Shown: positions 24,256 through 32,953 of the stretch, piece by piece
Layout: every line of letters starts with the position of its first letter
How positions within the stretch are numbered: position 1 is the stretch's first letter
Source of the DNA: a virus
Virus record (IMG/VR): IMGVR_UViG_3300032265_001314
Coordinates: 27,272-91,271 of that record
Strand: one strand, 5' to 3'
Length of the DNA stretch: 64,000 nt
Program-made: the position numbers and the translations under genes
The notes under the pieces: generated by a model
What the model saw: only the letters and a program-made list of their open reading frames with translations
What the model was told of the DNA's origin: nothing
Databases searched by the model: none

Positions 24256-24710
24256 GCGGTAATTATCTCGTCAAAGCCCTCATCGTATGAAGGCTCTTCC
24301 AAACTGCGGATCATGCCGTTGAGCACGTTCCACGGGATGCTCTTGCCTGGACGGCTATCTAAACGCCGCTGATGCTCATCCCACTCTGGAGTAGGAAAGA
24401 ACACTGCAATCTTCTCGTAGTCCTTTGGAACTGACTGTAGCTTGCCAGCACGACTCTTCTTAGAGATATTAGTCTGATCTAGTATCACATCCTGTCCTGC
24501 CGCAAAAGCGATTTTCATTTCTTGCTGCACGGCTGCGGTAGCAATCTTAATCATATCAGCAAACTCAGCGTTATATGAGGTTCCGTTCTCTTCTGCTCGC
24601 TTTTCAATATGATAATCGCTGCTTACGATTAGTTCACCATTTTGGTAATGCTTGAGCCAAGTGCTCTTACCTGCGCCCGGCACACCTATTAACATATAAA
24701 ACTTAGGCAT
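24252..24710 (-). CDS. Polynucleotide 5'-kinase (T4 Pnk kinase-domain type)
   Basis: 152 residues. LIGVPGAGKSTWLKHY is the P-loop; VSSDYHIEKRAEENG matches the Asp of the T4 kinase active site; VILDQTNISKKSRAGKL corresponds to SDTNLNPERR in T4 Pnk. The phosphatase half is separate (18373-18858). Phosphorylates 5' ends for sealing by the RNA ligase. Confidence 0.85.
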   Translation of the reverse strand: MPKFYMLIGVPGAGKSTWLKHYQNGELIVSSDYHIEKRAEENGTSYNAEFADMIKIATAAVQQEMKIAFAAGQDVILDQTNISKKSRAGKLQSVPKDYEKIAVFFPTPEWDEHQRRLDSRPGKSIPWNVLNGMIRSLEEPSYDEGFDEIITA

Positions 24711-24730
24711 TTTTAATCTCCTGTTATTCT

Positions 24731-24758
24731 ATTATACATAATACAAGAGATTTGTCAA
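24731..24758 (-). promoter_or_regulatory. Sigma70-type promoter for the kinase gene
   Basis: Minus strand TTGACA, 16 bp, TATAAT, consensus match. Confidence 0.8.
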
Positions 24759-24762
24759 GTAA

Positions 24763-25098
24763 TTAAACCAATGCTTCAGGAAATTTCAATTTATAAAAAG
24801 TCAGATCTTTACCTTCTAATGTAGCTGTAATCCGTATGCGTGTCTGCATTGTATGTGGTTCTCGGATGCAAAAGAACTCAGGTTGATCTAGTGCGTGTTC
24901 CATTATAAATTTACCTGCTTCGGTCTGCTGCCATTTATATATTGGTTCGGCAGCCGTAACATAAGGATCATCGCTATATTCATCCATACAAAAAGAAGAT
25001 ACAACGATAGTATATGTTTCGCATACTTTATCATCTTTCATAAAATATCGTTTGCCTAATTTAGGGTAGTCCATCTTAGCAAGATGAGCGATTGCCAT
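24763..25098 (-). CDS. Hypothetical protein
   Basis: 111 residues, beta-rich with Thr/Tyr/Glu, no recognised domain. Shine-Dalgarno CGGAG precedes the ATG. Overlaps the end of the upstream FLLRW-family gene by 43 bases in another frame. Its stop overlaps the kinase gene's -35 region. Confidence 0.55.
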   Translation of the reverse strand: MAIAHLAKMDYPKLGKRYFMKDDKVCETYTIVVSSFCMDEYSDDPYVTAAEPIYKWQQTEAGKFIMEHALDQPEFFCIREPHTMQTRIRITATLEGKDLTFYKLKFPEALV

Positions 25099-25280
25099 TT
25101 CTTATCTCCGCCGCGAATCTCCCAGTAGGGATCGCCATTGTTAAACCTAAGGATATACATACAGTCAGGACAGTGCTTATCCATCCATTCTCTAAATGCT
25201 TTGTCTTCTTCTTGAGTTTTAGTACGACCTATCATATACCATCGGCCTTCGCCGGGATGCAATTGGTTCCTAAACTTCAT
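25056..25280 (-). CDS. Small FLLRW-family protein (ILLRW variant)
   Basis: 74 residues. EIRGGDKKWQSLILLRWTTLN at the end puts it in the family; it carries a Cys pair (HCPDCMYIL) in the middle. Has its own promoter. Confidence 0.6.
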   Translation of the reverse strand: MKFRNQLHPGEGRWYMIGRTKTQEEDKAFREWMDKHCPDCMYILRFNNGDPYWEIRGGDKKWQSLILLRWTTLN

Positions 25281-25286
25281 ACTCTT

Positions 25287-25315
25287 ATTATAGAGATTAG
25301 CCTGTCAGATGTCAA
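25287..25315 (-). promoter_or_regulatory. Sigma70-type promoter
   Basis: Minus strand TTGACA, 17 bp, TATAAT, just upstream of the 74-residue gene. The -35 overlaps the subtilase gene's stop region. Confidence 0.75.
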
Positions 25316-26919
25316 TCAGTAAATCCACCGTGATAAGGATTGTAAACATAATTGTTAGCCTGTGTCATTAATGCACGACTATTCAACCAATCGTTATCAG
25401 TTGTAGTAGTGTTGACTACACCCTTCTTGCTATTAGCAGTCACCCAAGTTAACATCTGTGCAGGAGTAGTTTCCGGATGGCGTGCTAGATGCAAAGCGCA
25501 TATTCCAGTAACCTGTGGAGTAGCCATACTGGTTCCGCTTATCTTGCAGGCTTTGAATGTGTTCTGTGCTTGTGTACCGAAATCATATGCGAATGGACTG
25601 AAAGTACTTAGAGCGCTAGTTGAGCTAGTTATATAGGTTCCTGGACTTATGATATCAACACCCGGTCCACGCTCGCTATAGGTAGCTAGCTGCTCTTTGA
25701 GCACGTTCTGTACAGTGATGGTAGCATAGTCGCCGGCTGCTACATCTATAGTTCCCCTTGGACTAGAACCCCGATGATAATATGTAGCGACTCCCGGAGG
25801 ATTGACTCCATAGACGTTGCTCTTATAGAAATTACCGTAATCTGGGCCTGTAGATAAATCTACCTTATGGCTATAGTTTCCTGCTGCCGCGATATATATG
25901 ATGCCTGCTGCCATGCCCTGTTGTATCTGTGTATCTATACTTGGTACACGGAATCCATGCTCTGGACCGACTTGTCCGTAAGCTGATTGATAGCTAACCT
26001 TAGTAGAATAGTTATGTGCTGAACCTCTATAGGTAATGTTAGTGATTACCTTAGCATTTAGGTTTGCTGGATTGCCGCTATAATACCAAGCAAATCCCCA
26101 GCTCATATTAACGATAGTTGGACGCTTGCGTCCAGTAGCGGGATCGTTTGGTTTAGCCAGATGCCAGTAGCGTATGAGATCAAATGCTGTGCCTATACCG
26201 TTAGTAAAGCTCTTAGTACCATTGGCAGTATTATCGAATATCCTCATACTGTAGATCTTAGCACCCTTGGCGTAACCATAAGTCTTACCTGCTGCTATGC
26301 CTGTTACGTGGGTACCGTGTTCACCTTCGCCTTGTATGCTGAGATCATAAAACCCCACAGGCATTGGAGTAGTTGGAGTAGGGCTAGTAGTATACCAATT
26401 GATCTGTTGCACCCTGCTATTGCCCTGGCTATCTAGGAATTCGGGATGGTTGGGTTGTATACCATCATCCATTATCACTATGTCAACACCGCTGCCGTCT
26501 TCGTCATAAGCATACGTAGCACCTGGACTAGCTTCAGGTGCTGCTAATCCCGTGCGCCTCAGGCCCCAATTGACATTATAAACATCTGGATTAGTTGATG
26601 TGCGAGTAAAGGTTCCGTGCGTGTTATTGTAAGCTGTAGGAGTTTCTGTAGCATTGAGCATTTTTCCGTAAGTAGTAAAATGCTTAGCCATCTCTCTGAG
26701 AGGATTGAGATGTACGTGCTGGACTCTTGGATCGTTTGCTAATGCTGCTGCTTCGTGATCTTCGAGATAGTAATGTGTCATTACTTCGTTTAGTTCTCGA
26801 GGATCAGCAACTTCGACTATCCTATTAGGAACATTAGGCTTGTTTGTTGCTGTTGTTAAATCAGCGTGTAGGCTATCAATACTAGCTTCATCTGGTGCTA
26901 CTACTACGAACTCTCTCAT
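25312..26919 (-). CDS. Subtilisin-like serine protease (S8)
   Basis: 535 residues. Catalytic triad: Asp 151 in VDIVIMDDGIQPNHPEF, His 201 in GEHGTHVTGIAAG, Ser 464 in SGTSMATPQVTG; oxyanion Asn 348 in IYIAAAGNYS. The first 100 residues look like an I9-type propeptide rather than a signal peptide, so there is no Sec export signal. That suits an intracellular or virion-carried protease acting on phage or host proteins. A CATAAATA octamer and AGGAG Shine-Dalgarno precede it, hinting at late expression. Confidence 0.9.
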   Translation of the reverse strand: MREFVVVAPDEASIDSLHADLTTATNKPNVPNRIVEVADPRELNEVMTHYYLEDHEAAALANDPRVQHVHLNPLREMAKHFTTYGKMLNATETPTAYNNTHGTFTRTSTNPDVYNVNWGLRRTGLAAPEASPGATYAYDEDGSGVDIVIMDDGIQPNHPEFLDSQGNSRVQQINWYTTSPTPTTPMPVGFYDLSIQGEGEHGTHVTGIAAGKTYGYAKGAKIYSMRIFDNTANGTKSFTNGIGTAFDLIRYWHLAKPNDPATGRKRPTIVNMSWGFAWYYSGNPANLNAKVITNITYRGSAHNYSTKVSYQSAYGQVGPEHGFRVPSIDTQIQQGMAAGIIYIAAAGNYSHKVDLSTGPDYGNFYKSNVYGVNPPGVATYYHRGSSPRGTIDVAAGDYATITVQNVLKEQLATYSERGPGVDIISPGTYITSSTSALSTFSPFAYDFGTQAQNTFKACKISGTSMATPQVTGICALHLARHPETTPAQMLTWVTANSKKGVVNTTTTDNDWLNSRALMTQANNYVYNPYHGGFTD

Positions 26920-26940
26920 GGTTTAAATCTCCTGCTGGAG

Positions 26941-26948
26941 TATTTATG
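26941..26948 (-). promoter_or_regulatory. Candidate late-type octamer for the subtilase
   Basis: CATAAATA on the minus strand with a 21-base leader containing AGGAG before the start codon. Confidence 0.4.
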
Positions 26949-27261
26949 CCCACTTCAGCTGAAACCACGCTAGCTCTACATCGCTTTTTAGATAGATACG
27001 CATCTGATGATTGTCTGTATCCCAAGCCCACTTATCATTTATACAGGAATTAGTATCAAAATACATTCCTAACTCAACTGTAGGTCCATATGTCTCCCAA
27101 CACCATTGCCTAACCTTGCTAAAAGCTTCTGCTTTTTCTTGCCAAGTAGGTTTAGGGATAGATATTCCATATTTAAGGACATATTTCTCAGGTTCCACGA
27201 TGTAATTAAACCAAGTATATCCATTATATCGCCTATCCAATTTCTTTGCTTTGAACTTCAT
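26944..27261 (-). CDS. FLLRW-family protein (FQLKW variant)
   Basis: 105 residues ending YLKSDVELAWFQLKWA. The longest family member; the Trp-rich body (WFNYIVEPEKYVL, QWCWETYGPTVELGMYF) helps define the domain. Overlaps the phosphoesterase gene as ATGA. Confidence 0.6.
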   Translation of the reverse strand: MKFKAKKLDRRYNGYTWFNYIVEPEKYVLKYGISIPKPTWQEKAEAFSKVRQWCWETYGPTVELGMYFDTNSCINDKWAWDTDNHQMRIYLKSDVELAWFQLKWA

Positions 27262-27758
27262 CTAGGTACTAGTTCCTCTATAGCCTTTGGTGTATAGTCT
27301 TGCACTTCAACAGAGCAGTTGATATAACGCTCTCCTGGACTAGGGTTCTGATGGATATGCCCGTGTAGGTTGTACTGTACCTTGAACATCCCACTCTCGT
27401 GGATAGGAACGTGTGTTAGAACACAATTAAACTCCGGAAACATACGCCACATCAAGACCTTCTGGAAGTTGACCTGTATGTAAGATGCTTTACCATTGTC
27501 GTGATTGCCTAAGATCAAACGCTTGCGCCCCTTGAGTCTGGGCAAGACCTTATGCCCGTGCTCAAAGTAAACGTCACCGAGGTGATAGACGATATCGCTA
27601 TCACCTACTACACTGTTCCAACGTTCTACCATATGCTCATCCATCTCTTCAACAGATGCGAACTGTGGCCGGATAAGCTCGCCACTAGTACTGTCAGTGA
27701 ACTTTAGTATGTTACTATGACCAAAGTGTGTATCGCTCACTATGAATATATTACTCAT
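27258..27758 (-). CDS. Small metallophosphoesterase
   Basis: 166 residues. SDTHFGHSNILKF, YHLGDVYFEHG, LILGNHDNG, LTHVPIHESG and NLHGHIHQNPS give the complete two-metal calcineurin-like site. The compact form with DTHFGH is common in phages, where the substrate is unknown. Third phosphoesterase in the window. Confidence 0.85.
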   Translation of the reverse strand: MSNIFIVSDTHFGHSNILKFTDSTSGELIRPQFASVEEMDEHMVERWNSVVGDSDIVYHLGDVYFEHGHKVLPRLKGRKRLILGNHDNGKASYIQVNFQKVLMWRMFPEFNCVLTHVPIHESGMFKVQYNLHGHIHQNPSPGERYINCSVEVQDYTPKAIEELVPR

Positions 27759-27987
27759 CTTCGTCCTCTATAGTTAGAGTGGCATTCCTTAAACGATAAC
27801 CACGATCTATCCAGCGATTAACTTTTAAGCTATCCCATTCTGTAGTTTGCATATGTCGTAACCATGCCTCGGTGGGAGTTTGACTAAAGGATCTGTATGA
27901 CATAGCCGGGATAACTAGTTCCTTTTTGTCCCAAGGAGAGGCCGGAGGTACCACGACATACCCGTTGATAGAATATGTTGTCACCAC
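27751..27987 (-). CDS. Hypothetical protein
   Basis: 78 residues, no recognised domain; contains a Pro/Trp segment (VVPPASPWDKKELVIPAMSY) and an acidic end. Overlaps both flanking genes by 7-8 bases in a leftward operon. Confidence 0.55.
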   Translation of the reverse strand: MVTTYSINGYVVVPPASPWDKKELVIPAMSYRSFSQTPTEAWLRHMQTTEWDSLKVNRWIDRGYRLRNATLTIEDEDE

Positions 27988-28295
27988 TCTGGTCCAGTTG
28001 TTTTATCTGTGCGTTGATAGATGTAACTGAAGTCTACGCCATAAGCAGGCACTACCATCAAACGCTCTGGCATACCGTTAGCATCAGTCTCACCTAGTCC
28101 ACTGTGGATGAAATATGTGCCTGGAAACTTCTCAGCATCCAACCGACGCAGCATCATCGTCTGTAGATCACACTTCTTCTGGAGTCGTTCGATCTCTTCG
28201 ATAGCTTTGCCGATGGCCGGATCCATTAAGAATGAATAAGCATCTTTTAGGTAGGTTAGTGTGTCTGTCATCGATTCATAGTTCCTAGTTTGCAA
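27981..28295 (-). CDS. Hypothetical protein with helical N-terminus
   Basis: 104 residues: an N-terminal helix (DTLTYLKDAYSFLMDPAIGK) and coiled-coil-like EEIERLQKKCDLQTMMLRRL, then a beta-rich end. Start could be the ATG at MTDTLTYLKD (eight codons on), which would reduce the overlap with the upstream gene. Confidence 0.5.
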   Translation of the reverse strand: MQTRNYESMTDTLTYLKDAYSFLMDPAIGKAIEEIERLQKKCDLQTMMLRRLDAEKFPGTYFIHSGLGETDANGMPERLMVVPAYGVDFSYIYQRTDKTTGPEW

Positions 28296-28600
28296 GACAA
28301 ATTACCTTCCGAGTGTCGGCCATTATCAAAGTCAGTGACATAATAACCACGACCATTATTGAGATTAACAACCATTGTTAGGTTACCGTGTGATCCAATG
28401 TGTGTAATGATTCCTAAGTCATTTTCTTTCTTAGAAAACATAGCTTCGGGTGTGCTGTTATCATAAGAAATAAAACCATTGCCGTCGTGCAAGATATATT
28501 CGATACGATCACCGTATTGGCTAGTGCATTTGCCAGTAGCCCACACTTCTGCGGCTGCTGGTGTTGATATCAATGATACCAATATCAATAGTTTCTTCAT
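28268..28600 (-). CDS. Secreted small protein
   Basis: 110 residues with a clear signal peptide (KKLLILVSLISTPAAAE, cleavage after Ala-17 or so). Mature part is beta-rich with two cysteines (GKCTSQ, LSCKLG), probably one disulfide. Periplasmic location likely. Overlaps the tilS-like gene as ATGA. Confidence 0.6.
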   Translation of the reverse strand: MKKLLILVSLISTPAAAEVWATGKCTSQYGDRIEYILHDGNGFISYDNSTPEAMFSKKENDLGIITHIGSHGNLTMVVNLNNGRGYYVTDFDNGRHSEGNLSCKLGTMNR

Positions 28601-29208
28601 AGTTCTTCTCCTTGGGTCAGCATAGACTTCTTAACTACCTTGTGTAGACCAGGATTGACCTTCAACATATTAGGTACTAAGAACAAACGGATGAAAGTGC
28701 GAGTAAACTTGGTGTTGGGATCGCTGTTGCTTGGATCTTCTAACCAAGGTACATCGTGCTGTGTAGCCCATTTAACTAGCTCTTCCTTTCGATTCAATCT
28801 AAAAGGACGGATTACATTGCTATGTCTATAGGGTATTGGTCTAGGATGTTCTCCATTGCAAGCTGTAAATGCCCATTGCTCAACACAATCATCTAGATGA
28901 TGTGACATCACGATCTGCTGTTCTTGCGACTTAAAAAACGCATAGCGTTCGTCACGCCAATACTCTTCCCAGCTCTTGTTTTTGGGCTTTTGGGATTGTA
29001 GGAAATGTATATCATAAGGGAGCTGGTGTTTATGACAATAGTCAACAACTAGAGACATGGCTTCGTTGCCGTATGCTGTGCCGTGGTTGACATGATATAC
29101 ACGAACCTTGTGCCTACGCCGTAGAAAATCGAGAGCTGCCATGCTATCAACCCCTCCACTTACTGCTACGCCTACTTCTTGCGGGATAGTGCCTTGTACT
29201 TTGATCAT
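28597..29208 (-). CDS. tilS: TilS-like tRNA(Ile)-lysidine synthetase
   Basis: 203 residues, the N-terminal catalytic domain only. VAVSGGVDSMAALDFL is the PP-loop (residues about 15-30); MSHHLDDCVEQWAF and PFRLNRKEELVKWA match TilS motifs; WLEDPSNSDPNTKFTRTFIR is the TilS-specific D-P-x-N-x-x-x-x-F-x-R-x-x-I-R signature. Converts C34 of CAU-anticodon tRNA-Ile to lysidine so that it reads AUA. The bacterial C-terminal domains are absent. A tRNA with a CAU anticodon is encoded at 61003, giving it a possible phage substrate. Confidence 0.85.
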   Translation of the reverse strand: MIKVQGTIPQEVGVAVSGGVDSMAALDFLRRRHKVRVYHVNHGTAYGNEAMSLVVDYCHKHQLPYDIHFLQSQKPKNKSWEEYWRDERYAFFKSQEQQIVMSHHLDDCVEQWAFTACNGEHPRPIPYRHSNVIRPFRLNRKEELVKWATQHDVPWLEDPSNSDPNTKFTRTFIRLFLVPNMLKVNPGLHKVVKKSMLTQGEEL

Positions 29209-29229
29209 TATCTCACCTTATTATATTAT

Positions 29230-29258
29230 ATATTAACATAAAAAATTTAATGCGTCAA
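29230..29258 (-). promoter_or_regulatory. Possible sigma70-type promoter for tilS
   Basis: Minus strand TTGACG followed after 17 bp by TAATAT, with more AT-rich sequence behind. The -10 match is weak. Confidence 0.35.
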
Positions 29259-29264
29259 GTGGTA

Positions 29265-29272
29265 TATAAATA
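29265..29272 (+). promoter_or_regulatory. Candidate late-type octamer
   Basis: TATAAATA, an exact T4 late-promoter octamer, four bases before the ATG of the radical SAM gene. Confidence 0.4.
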
Positions 29273-29276
29273 TCAA

Positions 29277-30338
29277 ATGCAAAACAAGTTCTGTAGAGTG
29301 TTATCTAACGCATTAAGTTTCAGGGTACCGGGAGATACAGGAAAATTATCCTTTAATCCCTGTTGTCTATATGATGATTACATCGAATTCAATTATGAAA
29401 ATTTTAAGGATGAAAGACTCAAATATACAACTGCTACTGATTTCCTCCCAGGTTGTAGTAAATGTAAATTGAAAGAAATTACGCACGGAAGCAGTATGAG
29501 AACAGATGCTTTTGAACGTATACCCGGAGATATCGGTAATGACATCTATAAATTAGAAGTAGTATTAGATACTACCTGCAATGCTGCTTGTATACAATGT
29601 GGACCTATACAAAGTTCTCTATGGAGGAAAGAATTAAAACTACTTGATTTTCCGGAATCTAATGTCAAAAAAGAATTAGATAGATTGAAAGTATTAATCG
29701 ATATAGATAAAGTAAAAGATTTTCATTTTTGGGGAGGAGAACCATTAGCAACCAATACACACTTAGATATGATAAGAGAAATAAAAGATCCTAGCACAGT
29801 GACACTGAGATATGCTACTAATGGCAGTATCTTTCCAGATGAAGAGCTATGGAATCTTTACTCTAAGTTCCATAAGGTAACTTTTAATATCAGCATAGAC
29901 GGTATAGGTGATCAGTTCCACTATATGAGATGGCCATTAGAATGGAAAAAAGTATCTAAGAATCTTCTTAGGTTTAAGAATGAATGCTCTGACAACACCC
30001 GATTGTTTATAAATTACTGTGTGGTTCCGCTGAACAGCTTTTACGTTTTAGAAATGGAAGAATGGTTAGATGCGAATGCTAAGATATCGCATAATAATAA
30101 ACCTATAGAATTAAGCTACATACGAGGAGAAGGTACTCTAAATATTTCAAACACACCGATGGCTCTTAGAGAAAAGGTTTGGTCAACCCTAGGAGAAAAT
30201 CATACAGTAAGTAATATATTAAGAGAAGTTCCAGTCAATGATCATAGACATATGGTTAACTATCTAGATCATTGGGATAAGGTCAGGAAGTTAGAATGGC
30301 GATCGATATTTCCAGAAGTTGGAAAATTTTATGATTGA
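29277..30338 (+). CDS. Radical SAM protein (twitch-domain type), copy 1
   Basis: 353 residues. TTCNAACIQCG is the C-x3-C-x2-C iron-sulfur motif (Cys 101, 105, 108), preceded by GCSKCKLKE, a possible auxiliary-cluster (twitch/SPASM-like) cysteine pair; FHFWGGEPLATNTHLD is the GGE SAM-binding motif. The start is set at MQNKFCRVLSN, which aligns with the paralogue (MKNTFCVFLSN); the longer frame would begin inside the opposite promoter. Similar proteins occur in marine phage genomes next to sugar- and peptide-modifying genes; reaction unknown. Confidence 0.85.
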   Translation: MQNKFCRVLSNALSFRVPGDTGKLSFNPCCLYDDYIEFNYENFKDERLKYTTATDFLPGCSKCKLKEITHGSSMRTDAFERIPGDIGNDIYKLEVVLDTTCNAACIQCGPIQSSLWRKELKLLDFPESNVKKELDRLKVLIDIDKVKDFHFWGGEPLATNTHLDMIREIKDPSTVTLRYATNGSIFPDEELWNLYSKFHKVTFNISIDGIGDQFHYMRWPLEWKKVSKNLLRFKNECSDNTRLFINYCVVPLNSFYVLEMEEWLDANAKISHNNKPIELSYIRGEGTLNISNTPMALREKVWSTLGENHTVSNILREVPVNDHRHMVNYLDHWDKVRKLEWRSIFPEVGKFYD

Positions 30339-30340
30339 AC

Positions 30341-31465
30341 TTACAGTTTATAAAATCTCGTTGTGCTTATGCTTTTGAAACCTTTGGCTATGTTGCCACC
30401 TATTAAAGATCTCTCATTAATGTTTTTTCCTAGATAGTCTATCATTTCTATATATTTTCCTTTGTTCCTCTCATCTATATTTTCCCAAAACCAAGATTCT
30501 TTTTCTCTTATCAGCTTAACACCTCCCTTTTTAGTTTGGAATATAGGGTGTGTATGTGAGGGGTATATGATAGGATGAAGCACATCTCTAAAATTCTCTA
30601 TATGAGAACTTCTTATCTTTGATAACATAGTCCTAGTATAAACATCTAATTGTGCTACTCGCTTTACTTCTTGGGCTTGTTTGACAACGATCTCTGGCAG
30701 ATCGGGAGTCCAATAAAAGAATTCAGTATCATACGATCCCTGCATATTCTTCCTAGTAAACTCAGGCATGGGTTGATGATAGGCATTACTATCAGTAAAG
30801 AAACTGTAATAATCAGTTCCGTCAAAATGAACTAACGGCTTGTCTACTCCTAGTATATGAGCTACCTTTTTACCTTTATCTACTAGTTCCTGAGTGTCGC
30901 GATCATTGTAATATGCCGACTTGCATACCATCCTGACATTTGGCTCTAGACCTAGAGATATATCTTCTGGAGTTTGTGCCTTATTGACGATATCAAATGT
31001 AGGTGTTGAGATATCAACAAACCTTATCTTGGTATTTGGATGTAATAGATTTTTATATTTCTGTAGATGCGGCACTGCTTCGAAATCAATTTCTCCATAT
31101 TGATTCCTGGGATCTCTGTCAGTACCGTTTAGATTCTTTCTGTCTAATCCAGGCACACTCATAGATATCTCGTCTAGGAATATATCATTATCAATAAAAC
31201 TATGCAATACGTTTGTGCTATCAGCACCGCCGCTAAATTGTAAGAGGAGATAATCATATTTCTCTCTCAGCTGTTTAGCCCGCAACCTGTATAATTCCTT
31301 TAAGGGAACCTCGATAGGTACGGTCCAATCTATAGCACCATATAATTTATCATTAAATATCCATTCTAGACTGTATCCAGTACGTTTCTCTTCTAGCATA
31401 GCTTCGATAGTATTATGGAATCTACGGAAACCAGTTTGATAATATCCTATTTTTTCGTTAATCAT
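30341..31465 (-). CDS. PP-loop ATP-pyrophosphatase (asparagine synthetase-like)
   Basis: 374 residues. YLLLQFSGGADSTNVLHSF is the PP-loop (S-G-G-x-D-S) that activates a substrate by adenylation; the surrounding region resembles the synthetase half of asparagine synthetase B without its glutaminase domain. Converges on the radical SAM gene and overlaps the next gene as ATGA. Amidation or thiolation of an unknown substrate is the family expectation. Confidence 0.75.
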   Translation of the reverse strand: MINEKIGYYQTGFRRFHNTIEAMLEEKRTGYSLEWIFNDKLYGAIDWTVPIEVPLKELYRLRAKQLREKYDYLLLQFSGGADSTNVLHSFIDNDIFLDEISMSVPGLDRKNLNGTDRDPRNQYGEIDFEAVPHLQKYKNLLHPNTKIRFVDISTPTFDIVNKAQTPEDISLGLEPNVRMVCKSAYYNDRDTQELVDKGKKVAHILGVDKPLVHFDGTDYYSFFTDSNAYHQPMPEFTRKNMQGSYDTEFFYWTPDLPEIVVKQAQEVKRVAQLDVYTRTMLSKIRSSHIENFRDVLHPIIYPSHTHPIFQTKKGGVKLIREKESWFWENIDERNKGKYIEMIDYLGKNINERSLIGGNIAKGFKSISTTRFYKL

Positions 31466-32688
31466 TTGTCCTCAATCTTTTGAAGTGTTTCTGCAAATCT
31501 AGTTTCTGCTCTAGATATATAAAAATCATACAGATTTTTCTTAGCAAAAGCTAAATTATAATCAAACCTGTGCCTGCTATTAATCCATAATTGTTTTGTT
31601 CTTTCAACGTCTGTTAACAATAAAAGATTATCAGTTATCGCTTTATACATACGATCTATGGGGTTTTTTATTAAATCATAGCTGTGATCTATTATATCAT
31701 CAAATACGTCTATACCTATGTCTCTTAGGAATTTAACAGATCCATTGCTAGAAATCATTATTGGAAAGTTGTATGCGTAGATGCTGTTCAGCGTTTTTTC
31801 AGTTATGTTAAAAGCAGGTTCGGTATACGAAGTCTCGCCTATCAATTCAACAAATGATTGCTTATAATATGCAGACAAGCTGTTCTTAAAATTACTCACA
31901 TTATCATTGTGTGATAATCCGTATATATCTTTACTATCATTTATAAAAAGTTTACTGCGTTTGAATCTCTTAAATCCATTCTCAAATAAATCTCTTATTT
32001 CTGTTTGATCCTCAGTAAATTGCCAATTTGTTGTTTTAAGTAGATTTTTAATCTCTTTTTGGAACATACAAGATATCATTCCATTTTTCTCTAATCTTAA
32101 TCCATATAGTAGAGAAACCAACATAGCCCTCGGATGTCTTAATCCTCTGTTCAAACAGACAAAGCTGTATGGGCTATTCATATCTTTTTCTGTTATGGGA
32201 TCTAATGCTTTATATTCTAGCATCTGATTTGTTATATCGCCACCCCACGGAATTATATGTAGATTGGGATAGTCATCGTAGTATTGTTCGATATTTTCTA
32301 GACTCGTAAAGAAAATAAATTGTTTATCATCAAACATTTTAAAAAGATATCCTAAATTTTTTGCCATATCAGGAATCTTATCAACCCAAGGATTAAACTG
32401 TGACGAAGTTAAATGATCTTTGATTCCAACCATCACTAAATCATTTTTAATTTCATTTAAAATTTGATTTCGAAATTCCATTTCAGGATGCTCAATAATA
32501 TGTTGATTGTATCTTTCTTGACCATATTCGTCTATATCATACCAATTATTGGGTTCGTAATGAATAAAATTAGGATTAAGTATTGCACTCCAAATATATA
32601 ATTTATCGTGTGGAATCTTTATTTGACTAGCAAATTTAAGAAATAACCTCATGGTAAAATTGTCATTTGGTGGTCGATGTACAAACAT
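31462..32688 (-). CDS. Putative glycosyltransferase-like protein
   Basis: 408 residues. The C-terminal part has GETSYTEPAFNITEKTLNSI, then SNGSVKFLRDIGIDVFDDII and a DHSYD...R element. This T-E-K-T plus L-R-x-x-G-x-x-x-F-D-D-x-I-D-x-S-Y-D pattern is seen in a group of viral proteins resembling fucosyltransferase-fold glycosyltransferases. The N-terminal half is not recognised. Its partner genes are a PP-loop enzyme and radical SAM proteins. Confidence 0.55.
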   Translation of the reverse strand: MFVHRPPNDNFTMRLFLKFASQIKIPHDKLYIWSAILNPNFIHYEPNNWYDIDEYGQERYNQHIIEHPEMEFRNQILNEIKNDLVMVGIKDHLTSSQFNPWVDKIPDMAKNLGYLFKMFDDKQFIFFTSLENIEQYYDDYPNLHIIPWGGDITNQMLEYKALDPITEKDMNSPYSFVCLNRGLRHPRAMLVSLLYGLRLEKNGMISCMFQKEIKNLLKTTNWQFTEDQTEIRDLFENGFKRFKRSKLFINDSKDIYGLSHNDNVSNFKNSLSAYYKQSFVELIGETSYTEPAFNITEKTLNSIYAYNFPIMISSNGSVKFLRDIGIDVFDDIIDHSYDLIKNPIDRMYKAITDNLLLLTDVERTKQLWINSRHRFDYNLAFAKKNLYDFYISRAETRFAETLQKIEDK

Positions 32689-32698
32689 TAATAGTGCT

Positions 32699-32953
32699 TC
32701 ACCCAGGATTTTGATTTATATAATCATTTACCTCTTCGTCTAATCGATCAAAACAAGAAGTGGCAAAATGTCCAATAATAATTGCCGATGGAATGAGTAT
32801 TGATTTATCTTCTAATCCTAAAGACCATAGTATATAATATACAGAAAAGATGAATGGAATTTTGTGAAAGATAAAAATACCTATAAGCCATAATAAGAAA
32901 TTTGGTTTAGTATCAGCATCCGCTCTCTTCTGTATCTTTTTTTCTTTTTCCAT
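32699..32953 (-). CDS. Small membrane protein
   Basis: 84 residues: charged N-terminus, then two spans (FLLWLIGIFIFHKIPFIFSV and ILIPSAIIIGHFATSCF), then an acidic tail. No family recognised. Overlaps the upstream gene by 41 bases in another frame. Confidence 0.6.
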   Translation of the reverse strand: MEKEKKIQKRADADTKPNFLLWLIGIFIFHKIPFIFSVYYILWSLGLEDKSILIPSAIIIGHFATSCFDRLDEEVNDYINQNPG

